Positions 18,297-27,437 are shown, counted from the stretch's first letter. The stretch: 64,000 nucleotides of DNA from Pyrobaculum arsenaticum DSM 13514 (GCF_000016385.1 NC_009376.1:868001-932000), one strand, 5' to 3'. Program-made: numbers and translations. The notes: a model not told the origin generated them from the letters alone.

Positions 18297-19673
18297 ATGG
18301 AAACGCTTATTTATAAAGCCCTAGACTACGGCTTGGCCCTTGGCGCTTCCTACGTGGAGGTGAGGTGGCAAAGAGACGTGGGAACAGTTGCAGGTTTACG
18401 AAATGGACAACTGGAGTTCTCCACAACGTACTTCTCAGAGGGGATAGCCGTGAGGGCCGTGGCGGGGGGCGGAATGGGATTCGCATCGATCACAAACACC
18501 AGCCTCGAAGAGGTTTTGAACGCGGTGGAGCAAGCGGTCAAGCTGGCAAAGGCCGCGGGTAAGTGGAGGAAAAGCCCTGTGACGCTTAGCGAGGAGAACA
18601 TGGCAAATTTCAGCTATACTGTGCCCTCAATAGACCTAGACCCTGTGGATGTGTTGAAGGTACTGGACGAGAGCGTAGACAAAATGGTAAACGTCAGGAG
18701 GCTCGTGGCCAACGTTTGGACTACTGAGAAGAGAGTGGTCACAAGCGACGGCGCAGATGTATTTAGCAAAATCCCCAGGATCTACGTCTACGCGATGCTG
18801 ATACGCCACGAGCCCTCTCTAGGAAGTCTGCAACGAGACCTCTTCTTCGGCGGAACAAGCCGCGACTCTGTGGAGGGGGCTGAGAAAGTTGTGGAGGAGG
18901 AATCAAAAAAGCTGTCACTTCTCCTCGAGAAGGCGAAGCCCATATCGCCGGGGAGATATGACGTGGTGTTCGCCCCAGAGATGACGGGCATACTCGTACA
19001 CGAATCTATAGGCCACCCCTTCGAGCTCGACCGGATATACGGAAGAGAGGGGGCTGAGGCAGGCGAATCATACATAAGGCCAGGCAACCTCAGGATCAGA
19101 ATAGGAAGCGAATACGTAAACATTACGGACTACCCAGCAGTTCCAGGTACCTACGGCTTCTACCTCGTAGATGACGAAGGCGTCGTGGCGAGGCCGAAGC
19201 AACTGGTGCGCAACGGCGTGGCTACAGAGTTTATTACGAATAGGCAATACGCCGCTGTTATAGGCGCCCACAGCAACGGCGGCGCGAGGGCCTCTCTCTA
19301 CAGCCGAGAGCCAATCCCGAGAATGTCCAACACTTACCTAGAACCCGGCGACTGGAAGCCCGACGAGATGATAAAGGATACAAGACGCGGAGTCTACGTG
19401 GTATCGTATACCGAGTGGAATATCAACGATACGCGATACTCCGGGCGGTACGGAATACTTGAAGGATACCTCATAGAAAATGGGGAGTTGAAACACCCCA
19501 TTAGGGGTTTTATAGAAGTGGAGACGCCTGAGCTGTGGGGTAATCTTGACGCGGTGGGGCGCGACTTCAAGCTATACGTGGGTACATGCGGCAAGGGCAA
19601 CCCATCGCAAGGCGTGCCGGTAACGATGGGAGGACCTACTTTCAGAAGCAGAAACCTAAGAGTGGTACCATGA
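18297..19673 (+). CDS. tldD: TldD metalloprotease subunit
   Basis: This protein of about 458 residues is the catalytic subunit of the TldD/TldE peptidase and carries the HExxxH zinc motif as ILVHESIGHPFELDR. TldD/E degrades unfolded small peptides; in bacteria it processes microcin B17 and degrades CcdA. The start at ATG 18297 (METLIYKALDYG) fits a TTATTAAAA box at 18270-18279, and an upstream GTG (18252) is possible but less likely. Its last bases overlap the tldE start (ATGA), as expected for a heterodimer. Confidence 0.93.
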   Translation: METLIYKALDYGLALGASYVEVRWQRDVGTVAGLRNGQLEFSTTYFSEGIAVRAVAGGGMGFASITNTSLEEVLNAVEQAVKLAKAAGKWRKSPVTLSEENMANFSYTVPSIDLDPVDVLKVLDESVDKMVNVRRLVANVWTTEKRVVTSDGADVFSKIPRIYVYAMLIRHEPSLGSLQRDLFFGGTSRDSVEGAEKVVEEESKKLSLLLEKAKPISPGRYDVVFAPEMTGILVHESIGHPFELDRIYGREGAEAGESYIRPGNLRIRIGSEYVNITDYPAVPGTYGFYLVDDEGVVARPKQLVRNGVATEFITNRQYAAVIGAHSNGGARASLYSREPIPRMSNTYLEPGDWKPDEMIKDTRRGVYVVSYTEWNINDTRYSGRYGILEGYLIENGELKHPIRGFIEVETPELWGNLDAVGRDFKLYVGTCGKGNPSQGVPVTMGGPTFRSRNLRVVP

Positions 19674-20953
19674 TATTCAGGATACTAACCGGTCTCGTAG
19701 ACGAGGCGGCTGTTGTAAAGACGAAGGCTGAGCATTACATGGCCCGCTTTGCCAACGACGAGATTACAGTGTTCAAGCATTGGTCAGAAGAGGCCACATA
19801 CCTTTACTTGGCAAAGGGCAAAAGAGCCACCTTTGTTGGGATGACCGGACCGCCCACGCTGGATAAGATCGAAGAGGCGGCGAAGAGGCTTGTCACGGTG
19901 CCGGAAGACCCGCTCTACGTGCCGCTGGGGGGGCCGCAGCCAGTAAACTACAGCGAGCCTGCCGAGGGCTTTGAAAAAATTCCAGATCTGGTAAAAACCG
20001 CCATAGACGTAGCTGAGGGCGTGGAGCGTAGCGCCGGCGTTGTCCACATGATCTACATCGTGGTAGAGTACCGGGATACTGCAGGCAGATCGGGGAGCTA
20101 TTCTGCAAACAGGGTGTACCTGGCCATGAGATCGTTCATCGGCGACCTCTCGGCGACGAGCACCTCGGCGGGGAGGAAGTTGGCAGACATAAAGGCTGAG
20201 GAGGTTGGAAAACGCAATGCCCAAATCCTCCACGCGGCTAAGGGCCTTCCTCAGGTTAAAATTGAGCCTCGCAGAGCAGACGTGTTGCTGTCTCCACTAG
20301 TCTTCGGCCACCTCATAGGCGAGGTGGCGTCTAGCTGGGCGTCGGGCTCCGAAATACTGACCGGCTCCTCACGCTATACAAAGGACGACTTGGGGAAAGA
20401 GGTGGCCTCTCCCATCCTCACCGTGTTGGATATAACTTCCGATAAAGCCGCCCACGGCTTCACGCCCTTCGATCTCGAGGGGGTGCCCACACGTCCCATT
20501 GAAATATACCGAAAGGGCATCTTCGCCGGCGTTCTACACACTAGAAGGACGGCGCATGCGCTTGGGATGGAGCCTACGGGACACGCCTTACGGAACTGGG
20601 CAATGCCAAGCCCCGGCCACATATATATCGCCCCGGCTGACGGCCCGGAAGACGCGGAGGAGCTTTTCAGAGAGCTGAAAAACGGCTACTACATACACAA
20701 CAACTGGTACACCCGCTTCCAGAACGTGAAGACGGGGCAGTTCTCCACCGTCGGCCGAGACGTGGTGCTGGAGATAAAAGACGGCAAGCCTGTGGCCGTT
20801 GTGAAGTTCGTAAGAATAGCGGACACTCTTGAAAACGTGGTGAAGAACATTGCCGTTCTCTCCAAGGAGACAAGCCAAGTCTACTGGTGGGACATGCCCA
20901 CGCCTGTCCATGCGCCATACGCCGTGTTGAAAAACATCGGAATAACTACATAA
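19670..20953 (+). CDS. tldE: TldE/PmbA subunit of TldD/E peptidase
   Basis: This 427-residue TldE/PmbA-type protein lacks the HExxxH site, as is usual for the non-catalytic partner, but has the same two-domain plan and a GHALRNWAMPSPGHIY segment near the C-terminus. The ATG at 19670 overlaps the tldD TGA by four bases, which is the reason the longer frame beginning at 19586 was rejected. It is converged upon by the creatininase-family gene. Confidence 0.92.
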   Translation: MIFRILTGLVDEAAVVKTKAEHYMARFANDEITVFKHWSEEATYLYLAKGKRATFVGMTGPPTLDKIEEAAKRLVTVPEDPLYVPLGGPQPVNYSEPAEGFEKIPDLVKTAIDVAEGVERSAGVVHMIYIVVEYRDTAGRSGSYSANRVYLAMRSFIGDLSATSTSAGRKLADIKAEEVGKRNAQILHAAKGLPQVKIEPRRADVLLSPLVFGHLIGEVASSWASGSEILTGSSRYTKDDLGKEVASPILTVLDITSDKAAHGFTPFDLEGVPTRPIEIYRKGIFAGVLHTRRTAHALGMEPTGHALRNWAMPSPGHIYIAPADGPEDAEELFRELKNGYYIHNNWYTRFQNVKTGQFSTVGRDVVLEIKDGKPVAVVKFVRIADTLENVVKNIAVLSKETSQVYWWDMPTPVHAPYAVLKNIGITT

Positions 20954-20970
20954 GAAACGGGGCCAATCCC

Positions 20971-21699
20971 TTACTTTACTGAAACAGGCAAGACGTCTTT
21001 CTTTAGATCTTCTAGGAGCGATTTCAGCTCCTCCACGGCGGCTTTCAGTATAGCCTCGCCTTTTTCTCTTGACGCCCTAGAGGGGTAGCCCTGTACTGCT
21101 TTTTTGTACATCATCGCGTATACCCTTGCGCCGTACACGGCGTATTTAGCCTCCGCCCACTCATCGGCGTCGCGGGGGATCTCCTTAACTAAATGGGGAT
21201 AGGCGGCCATGACCTCGCTTGTCTCGTCCTCGGCTGCGTGTCCTTCGGGGGTTTCAAGCACTTTTCGCCGTGCCTCTTTAGCTAGATCTATCCACCAATT
21301 GACCAGTACAATATTTAAGTATGTAGACTTCGCCACGTCCTTGGCGGCCATTTTCAGGGCGTCTATATTACCCCCGTGCCCGTTTACTACTACGAGGTAT
21401 CTAACCCCGTTTCTTGCAACCTCCATAAAAACCTCCTTGTACAATCGATATAGCGTCTCTCCGGATATCGATATGGTCCCGGGGAATTTTTCTAACACAT
21501 ATGTAGACCCATACCAAATAGGCGGGAGGAGCAACACGCCAGCCTCTTCGGCGGCTTTCTCAGCCACGTAGAGAGCCATGAGGGCGTCTGTGCCTAGCGG
21601 CAGGTGAGGTCCGTGAGCCTCAATCACACCTACAGGCAATACAGCGACTTTTTTGTCAACTCTCTCAAAGTCGGGCCAAGTAAGTTCAGCCCACCTCAT
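20971..21699 (-). CDS. Creatininase-family amidohydrolase
   Basis: This 242-residue protein has the creatininase metal ligands in GVIEAHGPHLPLGTDAL and the VNGHGGN motif. The family includes creatininase, the archaeal formamide hydrolase ArfB of riboflavin/F420 precursor synthesis, and peptide-maturation enzymes. In an archaeon an ArfB-like role is attractive but not proven by sequence. A TTTTTAAATAA box (21718-21728) is centred about 24 nt above the ATG. The IS605-like hairpin lies just upstream of this promoter. Confidence 0.85.
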   Translation of the reverse strand: MRWAELTWPDFERVDKKVAVLPVGVIEAHGPHLPLGTDALMALYVAEKAAEEAGVLLLPPIWYGSTYVLEKFPGTISISGETLYRLYKEVFMEVARNGVRYLVVVNGHGGNIDALKMAAKDVAKSTYLNIVLVNWWIDLAKEARRKVLETPEGHAAEDETSEVMAAYPHLVKEIPRDADEWAEAKYAVYGARVYAMMYKKAVQGYPSRASREKGEAILKAAVEELKSLLEDLKKDVLPVSVK

Positions 21700-21743
21700 G
21701 CCACGAAGCTAGAGTAGTTATTTAAAAAGCCCACCTCTGACCC

Positions 21744-21763
21744 CCCTGCCCTAGAGGGCGGGG
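21744..21763. repeat. IS200/IS605-type terminal hairpin (8-bp stem, 4-nt loop)
   Basis: CCCTGCCC, a TAGA loop and GGGCGGGG form an uninterrupted 8-bp stem with one G-T pair, followed by TTTT on the plus strand. G/C-rich hairpins of this kind cap the right end of IS200/IS605 elements and the 3' end of the guide RNA of their TnpB. It could also act as an intrinsic terminator. It sits exactly at the stop of a TnpB-tail-like reading frame. Confidence 0.5.
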
Positions 21764-21900
21764 TTTTCCTTGGCTGGTCGCAGTCTTGCGATTACCATCT
21801 TTACCCCGCCGCCTCGTAGCTGGTGAGATGTGCCAGCCTCTCTCCGCGTCTTCAGCAGAAGACCATGGGCCAGGCCTCTCGGCCCTAGTAACGCAATATC
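21751..21900 (-). pseudogene. Probable TnpB (IS605 OrfB) C-terminal relic
   Basis: Fifty codons are open on the minus strand and end in VIARLRPAKENPAL followed by TAG, the stop lying inside the GC-rich hairpin. Archaeal tnpB genes often end this way, with the hairpin encoding the last residues. There is no start, no catalytic DDE/RuvC region and no zinc ribbon upstream before the tRNA gene, so only the tail would survive. I infer the identity from layout and style of the tail rather than from an alignment. Confidence 0.4.
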
Positions 21901-21985
21901 GTTGCTTTAACTACTCGCTAGAGGTTGTCGTGCAGTAAAGACTGTAATGTGAGACGTAGGTTTCGTAGTGAGGGTAGATAGAAGG

Positions 21986-22060
21986 TGGTGCGGCCGCCGG
22001 GATTTGAACCCGGGACCGCCCGGTCTTCAGCCGGGCGCTCTCCCGCTGAGCTACGGCCGC
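21986..22060 (-). tRNA. tRNA-Phe: tRNA-Phe (GAA), 3' CCA encoded
   Basis: The cloverleaf is complete: acceptor GCGGCCG/CGGCCGC, D arm, anticodon stem CCCGG/CCGGG with loop CTGAAGA (anticodon GAA, G at position 37), variable loop CGGTC, and T arm CCGGG-TTCAAAT-CCCGG. Discriminator A and a genomic CCA (21986-21988) follow. It has no intron. G37 is the substrate position for the wyosine pathway that includes Taw3, encoded at 14.7 kb. Confidence 0.97.
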
Positions 22061-22397
22061 CTACCTTTAGTGAAGTAGTTGCTTGCCCATGTTTTTAAGT
22101 TTTTTGCCCCACCCAAGCAATATCGAAGTTAAGACCCGGCTGGTTTTGTACACCAAGGGGTAGCCCCAGTAGCTAGCACCCAAGGGCAGGCGAGTAGCTG
22201 AGCAAGAGGTTGTCGAATAGTGGACTTTGTAAAGTCGTAAAGCCTATGTTTGTGGTGACCGAAGCCCCTTTCGCTCGTGGGAGGCTGTGTTTTACTAAAC
22301 GGCGTATCCACATGTCGTGCACGGCGTCGGAATTAGTCCCGCGTATATTAACCGTCGTTGTGCACAAAATTTAAAAATGTACATAGCCATAATGCTC
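22061..22397. other. Intergenic region upstream of the metal-binding protein gene
   Basis: About 340 bp separate tRNA-Phe from the transporter-protein gene. I see no convincing coding frame. A TTTAAAAA box near 22370-22377 gives leaderless spacing to ATG 22398 and is the probable promoter of that gene. Nothing else is recognised. Confidence 0.5.
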
Positions 22398-23312
22398 ATG
22401 CAGTGGAGCAAGGCCCTTTTGTGGTCGGTGTTGGTCGTAGCGTTAGCGGTGGCGGCTATAGTAACCATCTTAGCTTCTCAGCCACAGACTCAGCCACCTG
22501 TTGTCTCTCAGACCCCGGTAAGGCCCAAGATTATAGTCAGCTTTCCTGCATATGATAAGATTTTAGCCCAAGCATTTCCAGAGGCTGAAGTCGTCCTCTT
22601 GACAAAAGGGATCTCCGACCCCCACGAATACCAGCTAACTCCCCAAGATCTTCAATTGCTAAGAAGCCTTACAGATAAGGACGTCGTGGTGGATACTATG
22701 CACGCATCCTTTGAGCTGAAGATAGCGGAGATGGCCCAGAGGGGCGAGATAAAGGCAAAGGTGATAAAGACGCCCGACTTCGAGACGTACCTTACCTGGG
22801 ACGGGAAAGAGGTTAAGCTAACCAGCTACGGACAAGAGCAGGGAGGCGTGAACATGCACAGCCACGGGCTCTACCCCCCAGACGTGTTGAAGCTAATTGA
22901 CGCTGTGTCCAGTGCCTCAGGGCTTACTCCAAACGCCACATTTGTCAATGGGCTTAGGCAGCTACAGGACAAGTACGCCGGGAAACTCAGCGGCAAGGCT
23001 GTTGCACTGACCCCCGCGGCCCAGTACATATTATACTGGCTAGGCTACAGAGACATCGCGGTGTTTATAAAAGAGCCCGGGGTGCCTCCTTCACAAGAAG
23101 ACGTAGCAAAGGCGCTCCAATACGCGAAAGAAGGAGCCCCAGTGCTGGCAGCTGTGGTAAGTGGTGAGGCTCTACGTGTCGTTGATATGTTCAAGAATAA
23201 GGCAGAGGAGGCAGGCATCAACGCGAAGGTTATAGTAGCGGACTTCTCAAAGGGCTACCTAGAAGTTCTTAGAGAAGTGACAGAGCAGATAGCCAGGTCA
23301 CAAGGGGGTTAA
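22398..23312 (+). CDS. Zinc/manganese ABC-transporter substrate-binding protein (ZnuA/TroA-like)
   Basis: This protein of about 304 residues has an N-terminal membrane anchor (about residues 5-25), a Pro/Gln-rich linker and a cluster A-I metal-binding fold. The likely metal ligands are DPHEYQLTP, the MHSHGLYPPD segment and a late VADFSKG acidic site. Such proteins deliver Zn or Mn to an ABC permease. Neither the permease nor the ATPase gene is adjacent; an MFS gene follows. ATG 22398 is chosen by box A spacing, and ATG 22392 or 22377 are alternatives. Confidence 0.82.
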   Translation: MQWSKALLWSVLVVALAVAAIVTILASQPQTQPPVVSQTPVRPKIIVSFPAYDKILAQAFPEAEVVLLTKGISDPHEYQLTPQDLQLLRSLTDKDVVVDTMHASFELKIAEMAQRGEIKAKVIKTPDFETYLTWDGKEVKLTSYGQEQGGVNMHSHGLYPPDVLKLIDAVSSASGLTPNATFVNGLRQLQDKYAGKLSGKAVALTPAAQYILYWLGYRDIAVFIKEPGVPPSQEDVAKALQYAKEGAPVLAAVVSGEALRVVDMFKNKAEEAGINAKVIVADFSKGYLEVLREVTEQIARSQGG

Positions 23313-23412
23313 ATTCAGGACCCCCTCCCCCACCTTTAAGGATTTTTCCTTCGCTTATCGAGCCCCTCTCAGGAGGCAACGTACGCTTTTTAACACGTAG
23401 TTTCTTCTCGTA

Positions 23413-24705
23413 GTGAGGAGGGCCTTGTTCGCCGTCTTCTTATCGTCTTTTATAACTCCATTTATGACAAGTGGGTTAAGCGTAGCTCTGCCAATAATTG
23501 CAAGCGACTTCTCAGTGGGGTCTGCGGAGGCCATGGCGATCTTCGTATTGCTTAACCTGGCAGTGGCCATGTGGGTGCTTCCTTTTGGGCGCCTTGCCGA
23601 CATGTGGGGCCCCCATGTGGTTTTCAGAGCTGGGCTGGGGGTTGCGGGGGTTGGCTTTCTCCTAGCCGCTTTATCCCCAACAATCGGCTTCTTCTACGCC
23701 TCGTTGCTAGTCGCCGGTGTGGGGCTTGCCGCGGTGTTTGGAAGCAACAACGCCTTGATCTTCCGCCTCGTCCCGCCGGAGAAGAGGGCTGAGGCCGTGG
23801 GGCTCAACTCCATGTCGGTCTACGTAGGCCTGGTGGTCGGCCCCGTGCTGGGGGGCGCCGTAGCTCAGCTATCATGGAGGCTGATCTTAGCCATAGGAGC
23901 GGCCCTCACCGCGGTGCCCTACGTAATGGTTAGGAAGTCACCACGCCCCGCGGGCGGCGGGCGTTTCGACGTCCTAGGCTCGGCCCTCCTAGCTACCTCC
24001 ACAGCGCTAGTAGTAATAGGCGTCTACGCAGGCTCCCCTAGCTTGGCAGTCCCCGGCCTTCTACTCCTCGCCGCGGCCATCTTTGTGGAGTGGAGGTCGC
24101 CCTCGCCCGTACTGGATGTTAGGCTCTTCCGCAACTACGTATTTACCGCCTCGCTGGCGGCAGCGCTCCTCAACTACTTGGCCACCTCTGCGCTACAACC
24201 ATCGCTTAGCCTCCTCTTCCAAAAGGCCTTTGCCATGCCCCCCCACTACGCGGGCCTCCTACTTAGCACCCAAGCGGCGGCCATGGCCCTATTCTCGCCG
24301 ATAGCCGGCAGAGCGGGCAACCGCCTTCCCCTAGCCGCCCTCGCCGCCGCGGGGTCAGCCATCCTAGCGGTCACGCTCTTCGCCTACTCCGCCGCGCCCA
24401 GCCCCGCCACCGCGCCGTTAGCGCTTTCCCTAATAGGCGTGGGGTTTGCGCTGTTCATTGTACCAAATACCACCATTATACTCTCCGCGGCGCCGCCGGA
24501 GAGGAGAGGCACAGCTTCAGCACTGATAGCTGAGGCAAGAGTGGTGGGGATGGCGCTAAGCAACGCGGCGGCTGGGCAAATCATGAAAAATGTGCCGAAC
24601 ATAACGGCCGGAGTCTCGTCGGTATTGGCCTTCTTAGCCTACGTATCGCTTGCAACGCTGGCTCTCTCTCTTGTCCGGGCGGGGGGCCGCCCGCGCAAAC
24701 GATGA
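23413..24705 (+). CDS. MFS transporter (drug-exporter-like)
   Basis: This 430-residue protein has 12 or more hydrophobic helices and the MFS loop 2-3 signature PFGRLADMWG, a form typical of the DHA/EmrB-type proton-coupled exporters. The start is a GTG at 23413, about 24 nt after a TTTTTAA box, so the mRNA is probably leaderless. The GC-rich, Ala/Leu-rich composition is normal for membrane proteins here. The substrate is unknown. It converges on nuoC with a 256-bp gap. Confidence 0.85.
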   Translation: MRRALFAVFLSSFITPFMTSGLSVALPIIASDFSVGSAEAMAIFVLLNLAVAMWVLPFGRLADMWGPHVVFRAGLGVAGVGFLLAALSPTIGFFYASLLVAGVGLAAVFGSNNALIFRLVPPEKRAEAVGLNSMSVYVGLVVGPVLGGAVAQLSWRLILAIGAALTAVPYVMVRKSPRPAGGGRFDVLGSALLATSTALVVIGVYAGSPSLAVPGLLLLAAAIFVEWRSPSPVLDVRLFRNYVFTASLAAALLNYLATSALQPSLSLLFQKAFAMPPHYAGLLLSTQAAAMALFSPIAGRAGNRLPLAALAAAGSAILAVTLFAYSAAPSPATAPLALSLIGVGFALFIVPNTTIILSAAPPERRGTASALIAEARVVGMALSNAAAGQIMKNVPNITAGVSSVLAFLAYVSLATLALSLVRAGGRPRKR

Positions 24706-24961
24706 GCCGCGGGCCCCACATCCCCCGGGACGCCCGGAGAATAGAAAGGGGACATCTGAACCAAGTACACGGTAGCCGTAGATATCTTAGCGGCTAGGAG
24801 GATTTTACCCAGAAGGAGCACCGCATTATTGGCCTGGCGGGGCAGTGCGCCGAGAGTCGCTATGCCTGCGCTTGGAAGCTACATGTACATTTCGCTTATG
24901 AGAGGCGTTGCGGTGAAAAGCAGAGGCAAAACAAGACCCAGATCTACGGGGCGCGCCGCCG

Positions 24962-25495
24962 TCAGCCCATTAATCCCCAGTCGGGGACTTTGAAGTCTTT
25001 GCGCAGGGGGTATAGCGGCTTGCCGGTTTTCTCGTCGATGCAGCAGTCTGGGTCTAGCAAGAACCGCTTGCCCATGTGGGTGTTCCCCTCGAACCATATG
25101 CCGAACATCTCATGGCACTCTCTCTCCTCGTAGTCAGCTGAGGGGAAAATGTCGGCGATAGACGCTATCTTTGGGTTGTCCCGCGGGATCTCTGTGCGGA
25201 CGTGGAGGAGCTGGCCCTTGAGTTCTGGCGAGAGGTATGAGGCGAAGATGTATGTAACGACGAACTTCTTCTCGGCCATGTAATCAATGGCGCTGAGGGA
25301 GAGGACGTGGTCGAAGCCCATGGACTTAACCGCAGAGGCGACCTCCCTTATCTTGTCGGCTTGGACCATGACGCAGAGGTGGCCCTCAGGCGTGACGCCG
25401 TGGGCCAAGTATGCAGGTCCAATTGCCTGTTTTATCTTTGCGAGTAGCAAGTGGTCGCCTTCGGGCGGACACTTCGGTGGGGTCTTGGCTGACAT
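24962..25495 (-). CDS. nuoC: NADH dehydrogenase-like (complex I) 30-kDa subunit NuoC
   Basis: This 177-residue protein of the NuoC/30-kDa family has the signature region DYEERECHEMFGIWFEGN (ExEREx2E-type) and a C-terminal R-K-D-F tail. NuoC is part of the peripheral arm of complex I-like oxidoreductases and of membrane-bound hydrogenases. It follows nuoB after one base. No nuoD, nuoH or later genes follow; downstream is non-coding sequence and an opposing MFS gene. Which electron donor this complex uses cannot be inferred. Confidence 0.9.
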   Translation of the reverse strand: MSAKTPPKCPPEGDHLLLAKIKQAIGPAYLAHGVTPEGHLCVMVQADKIREVASAVKSMGFDHVLSLSAIDYMAEKKFVVTYIFASYLSPELKGQLLHVRTEIPRDNPKIASIADIFPSADYEERECHEMFGIWFEGNTHMGKRFLLDPDCCIDEKTGKPLYPLRKDFKVPDWGLMG

Positions 25496-25496
25496 A

Positions 25497-26066
25497 TTAC
25501 CCAGAGGCGGGCTGTGCTGTCTGTTGCGGGGCGGGTCTAGGCGCGGCAGGTTTTGGCGGCGGCGGGAGGTACGGCGTTAAGTCTACCTTTGATGGTTCTA
25601 TAAAGGGCCCGGGCTTGCCCTTTATCTTGTTGTGAAGCATTATGAAAGCCCTAACCACAGCCTCCGGCGTCGGCGGACAACCTGCAATGTACACATCTAC
25701 GGGGACAACTGTGTCGACTTGCACCACGTGGTAGGAGTTCCAGAAAAGCCCTCCTCTCACTGCACACGCCCCCATGGCAAGTACGAACTTAGGCTCCGGC
25801 ATCTGCTCGTACACCATCTTCAACACTTTGGCCATTTTCCTAGTAATTGTGCCCTCTACTAGTATTACATTTGACTGCCTCATTGTGTGAAACGGCAATA
25901 CGCCCCAGCGCTCGGCGTCAAACCCAGGGCCCGAGGTGTGGGCAACTTCAACTCCGCAACACGACGTGACGAGGTGGACAGGCCACAGCGACCACCTCAC
26001 TCCCCAGTTAAAGATCTTTTCCAGCTTCGCCTTCTTTAACAAAAACTCTCTTAATGCCTGAGACAT
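25497..26066 (-). CDS. nuoB: NADH dehydrogenase-like (complex I) 20-kDa subunit NuoB
   Basis: This subunit of about 189 residues carries the terminal 4Fe-4S cluster N2. The cysteine ligands are seen in TSCCGVEVAH, MGACAVRGG and IAGCPPTPE. A Pro/Gln-rich tail of about 25 residues follows the conserved core. The TTTATATA box at 26087-26094 lies over the first possible ATG (26087), so the in-frame ATG at 26066 (MSQALREFL) is preferred, at leaderless spacing. It forms a two-gene unit with nuoC. Confidence 0.92.
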   Translation of the reverse strand: MSQALREFLLKKAKLEKIFNWGVRWSLWPVHLVTSCCGVEVAHTSGPGFDAERWGVLPFHTMRQSNVILVEGTITRKMAKVLKMVYEQMPEPKFVLAMGACAVRGGLFWNSYHVVQVDTVVPVDVYIAGCPPTPEAVVRAFIMLHNKIKGKPGPFIEPSKVDLTPYLPPPPKPAAPRPAPQQTAQPASG

Positions 26067-26483
26067 AGATGTGGTGGGTTTATCCATTTATATACGTTGA
26101 GTAGTTTGAATAAGCGGCATTCACTAGCTCTTGCCGCCGCACGTGGCCTCTCGCGTCTTCTGCCACCTACGACGAATGGGCCTCTGAAGGCGTCACAATC
26201 CCCAGCTCTGTTTTCCACAATTAGCCATCATGTCGATTATGCAGTACGCCTTTACGGCGCAAATTATGCCTTTCTTCCTCATTAATACCGTGTTTACGGC
26301 AGTTAGGCCTCTTCCTGACGCCTCCTCATTGTCGTCCTCTATTTGCTTCTAGCCCGGCTCTTCACTGCGGAGTATGTTGAAGAGGGCGTATTTTTGGCGG
26401 AAGGTTAATAAGGTGGAAAGACGACCTAATAGGATGACTGGAGGATCCGGCGCGGATTAGTGACGAAAAGCCCTACACAAGGA
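26067..26483. other. Intergenic region between an aldo/keto reductase gene and nuoB
   Basis: About 420 bp lie between two minus-strand genes. The nuoB box A is at its left edge. A 62-codon plus-strand frame is present, but it has no promoter, composition or motif support. I see no RNA gene or repeat. Confidence 0.5.
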
Positions 26484-27437
26484 CTACCAAGTCACGTAGA
26501 GAATTCTCTGGGAGGCGTCCCAGCCCAGCCTATCCAGCGTCCTCCACTCGTCGTCTGACATAAGCCAGCCAACAGCGCCTGCGTTCTCCGTCACCTGTTC
26601 CGGCGTCTTGGCGCCAGGGATTGGGTAGATCCATGGGTCTCTGATAAGCCAGTTCAGCGCCGCCTGCGCCGGGGTTTTCCCGTACTTAGCCGCTACGCGT
26701 TTCAACTCCTCCACCACCGGGGCCGCGGTCTTGAGATTACCCGGCGTAAAGAGGGGGTCGTTCCGTCTCACGTCTTCAAACTGCGGCAAGTTCTCTGGAG
26801 TGTACTTACCCGTGAGAACGCCCTTCGCCAAGGGGCTCCAGGCGATTAGCACAATATCCTCTCTTCTTAAGTAGGGGAGAAGCTCCTTGTCGGCCTCCCG
26901 CTCGATTAGGTTGTACCGGTTCTGCGAGGTTACAATGTCCGTCCTTGAGAGGCACGACCTGGCGTGTTCGAGAAGCGCCAGGGGGAAGTTGCTAACGCCT
27001 ATATACCTCACCAGCCCCCTGTCCACTAGCTCCTCCAGCGTCTTCATAGTCTCGCAAATCGGCGTGTTGTGCCAGCAGGCTGGCCAATGAACTTGGTAGA
27101 GGTCAATAGCGTCAACGCCGAGCCTTCTCCTCTGGTTCTCTACAGAGGCGAGGATGTCCACCCGTCTCAGCCAATCGCCGTGGATCTTCGTGGCGATGTA
27201 GACTTGGTCCCTAGCCCCCAACTCCCTTATCGCCCTACCGAGAAACTCCTCACTCCGCCCCCTGCCGTAAACCGCCGCGGTGTCGAAGAAGTTTATCCCC
27301 ACCTCCAGCGCCTTGGTCACCACGGCCTTTGCCTGCTCGTAGGAAAAGACCCCCCACGCATCGCCGGAAAACTGCCAAGCCCCCATGCCGATCCTCGACA
27401 CACGCATATCGGTTCTGCCCAACCTAATCTTTTCCAT
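26484..27437 (-). CDS. Aldo/keto reductase (Tas/YdhF-type)
   Basis: This 317-residue AKR has a full catalytic tetrad: FFDTAAVYGRG (Asp, Tyr), ATKIHGDW (Lys) and YQVHWP (His), and a C-terminal NADP-binding segment PIPGAKTPEQV. It reduces aldehydes or ketones with NADPH; the natural substrate is unknown. ATG 27437 (MEKIRLGRTDMRV) lies about 24 nt after a TTTTAAAA box at 27457-27464 and is preferred over the codon three residues upstream. Confidence 0.9.
   Translation of the reverse strand: MEKIRLGRTDMRVSRIGMGAWQFSGDAWGVFSYEQAKAVVTKALEVGINFFDTAAVYGRGRSEEFLGRAIRELGARDQVYIATKIHGDWLRRVDILASVENQRRRLGVDAIDLYQVHWPACWHNTPICETMKTLEELVDRGLVRYIGVSNFPLALLEHARSCLSRTDIVTSQNRYNLIEREADKELLPYLRREDIVLIAWSPLAKGVLTGKYTPENLPQFEDVRRNDPLFTPGNLKTAAPVVEELKRVAAKYGKTPAQAALNWLIRDPWIYPIPGAKTPEQVTENAGAVGWLMSDDEWRTLDRLGWDASQRILYVTW

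Noticed and set aside
26097..26285. 62-codon plus-strand frame upstream of nuoB
   Set aside because: It lacks a promoter or motif and starts immediately beside the divergent nuoB TATA box.
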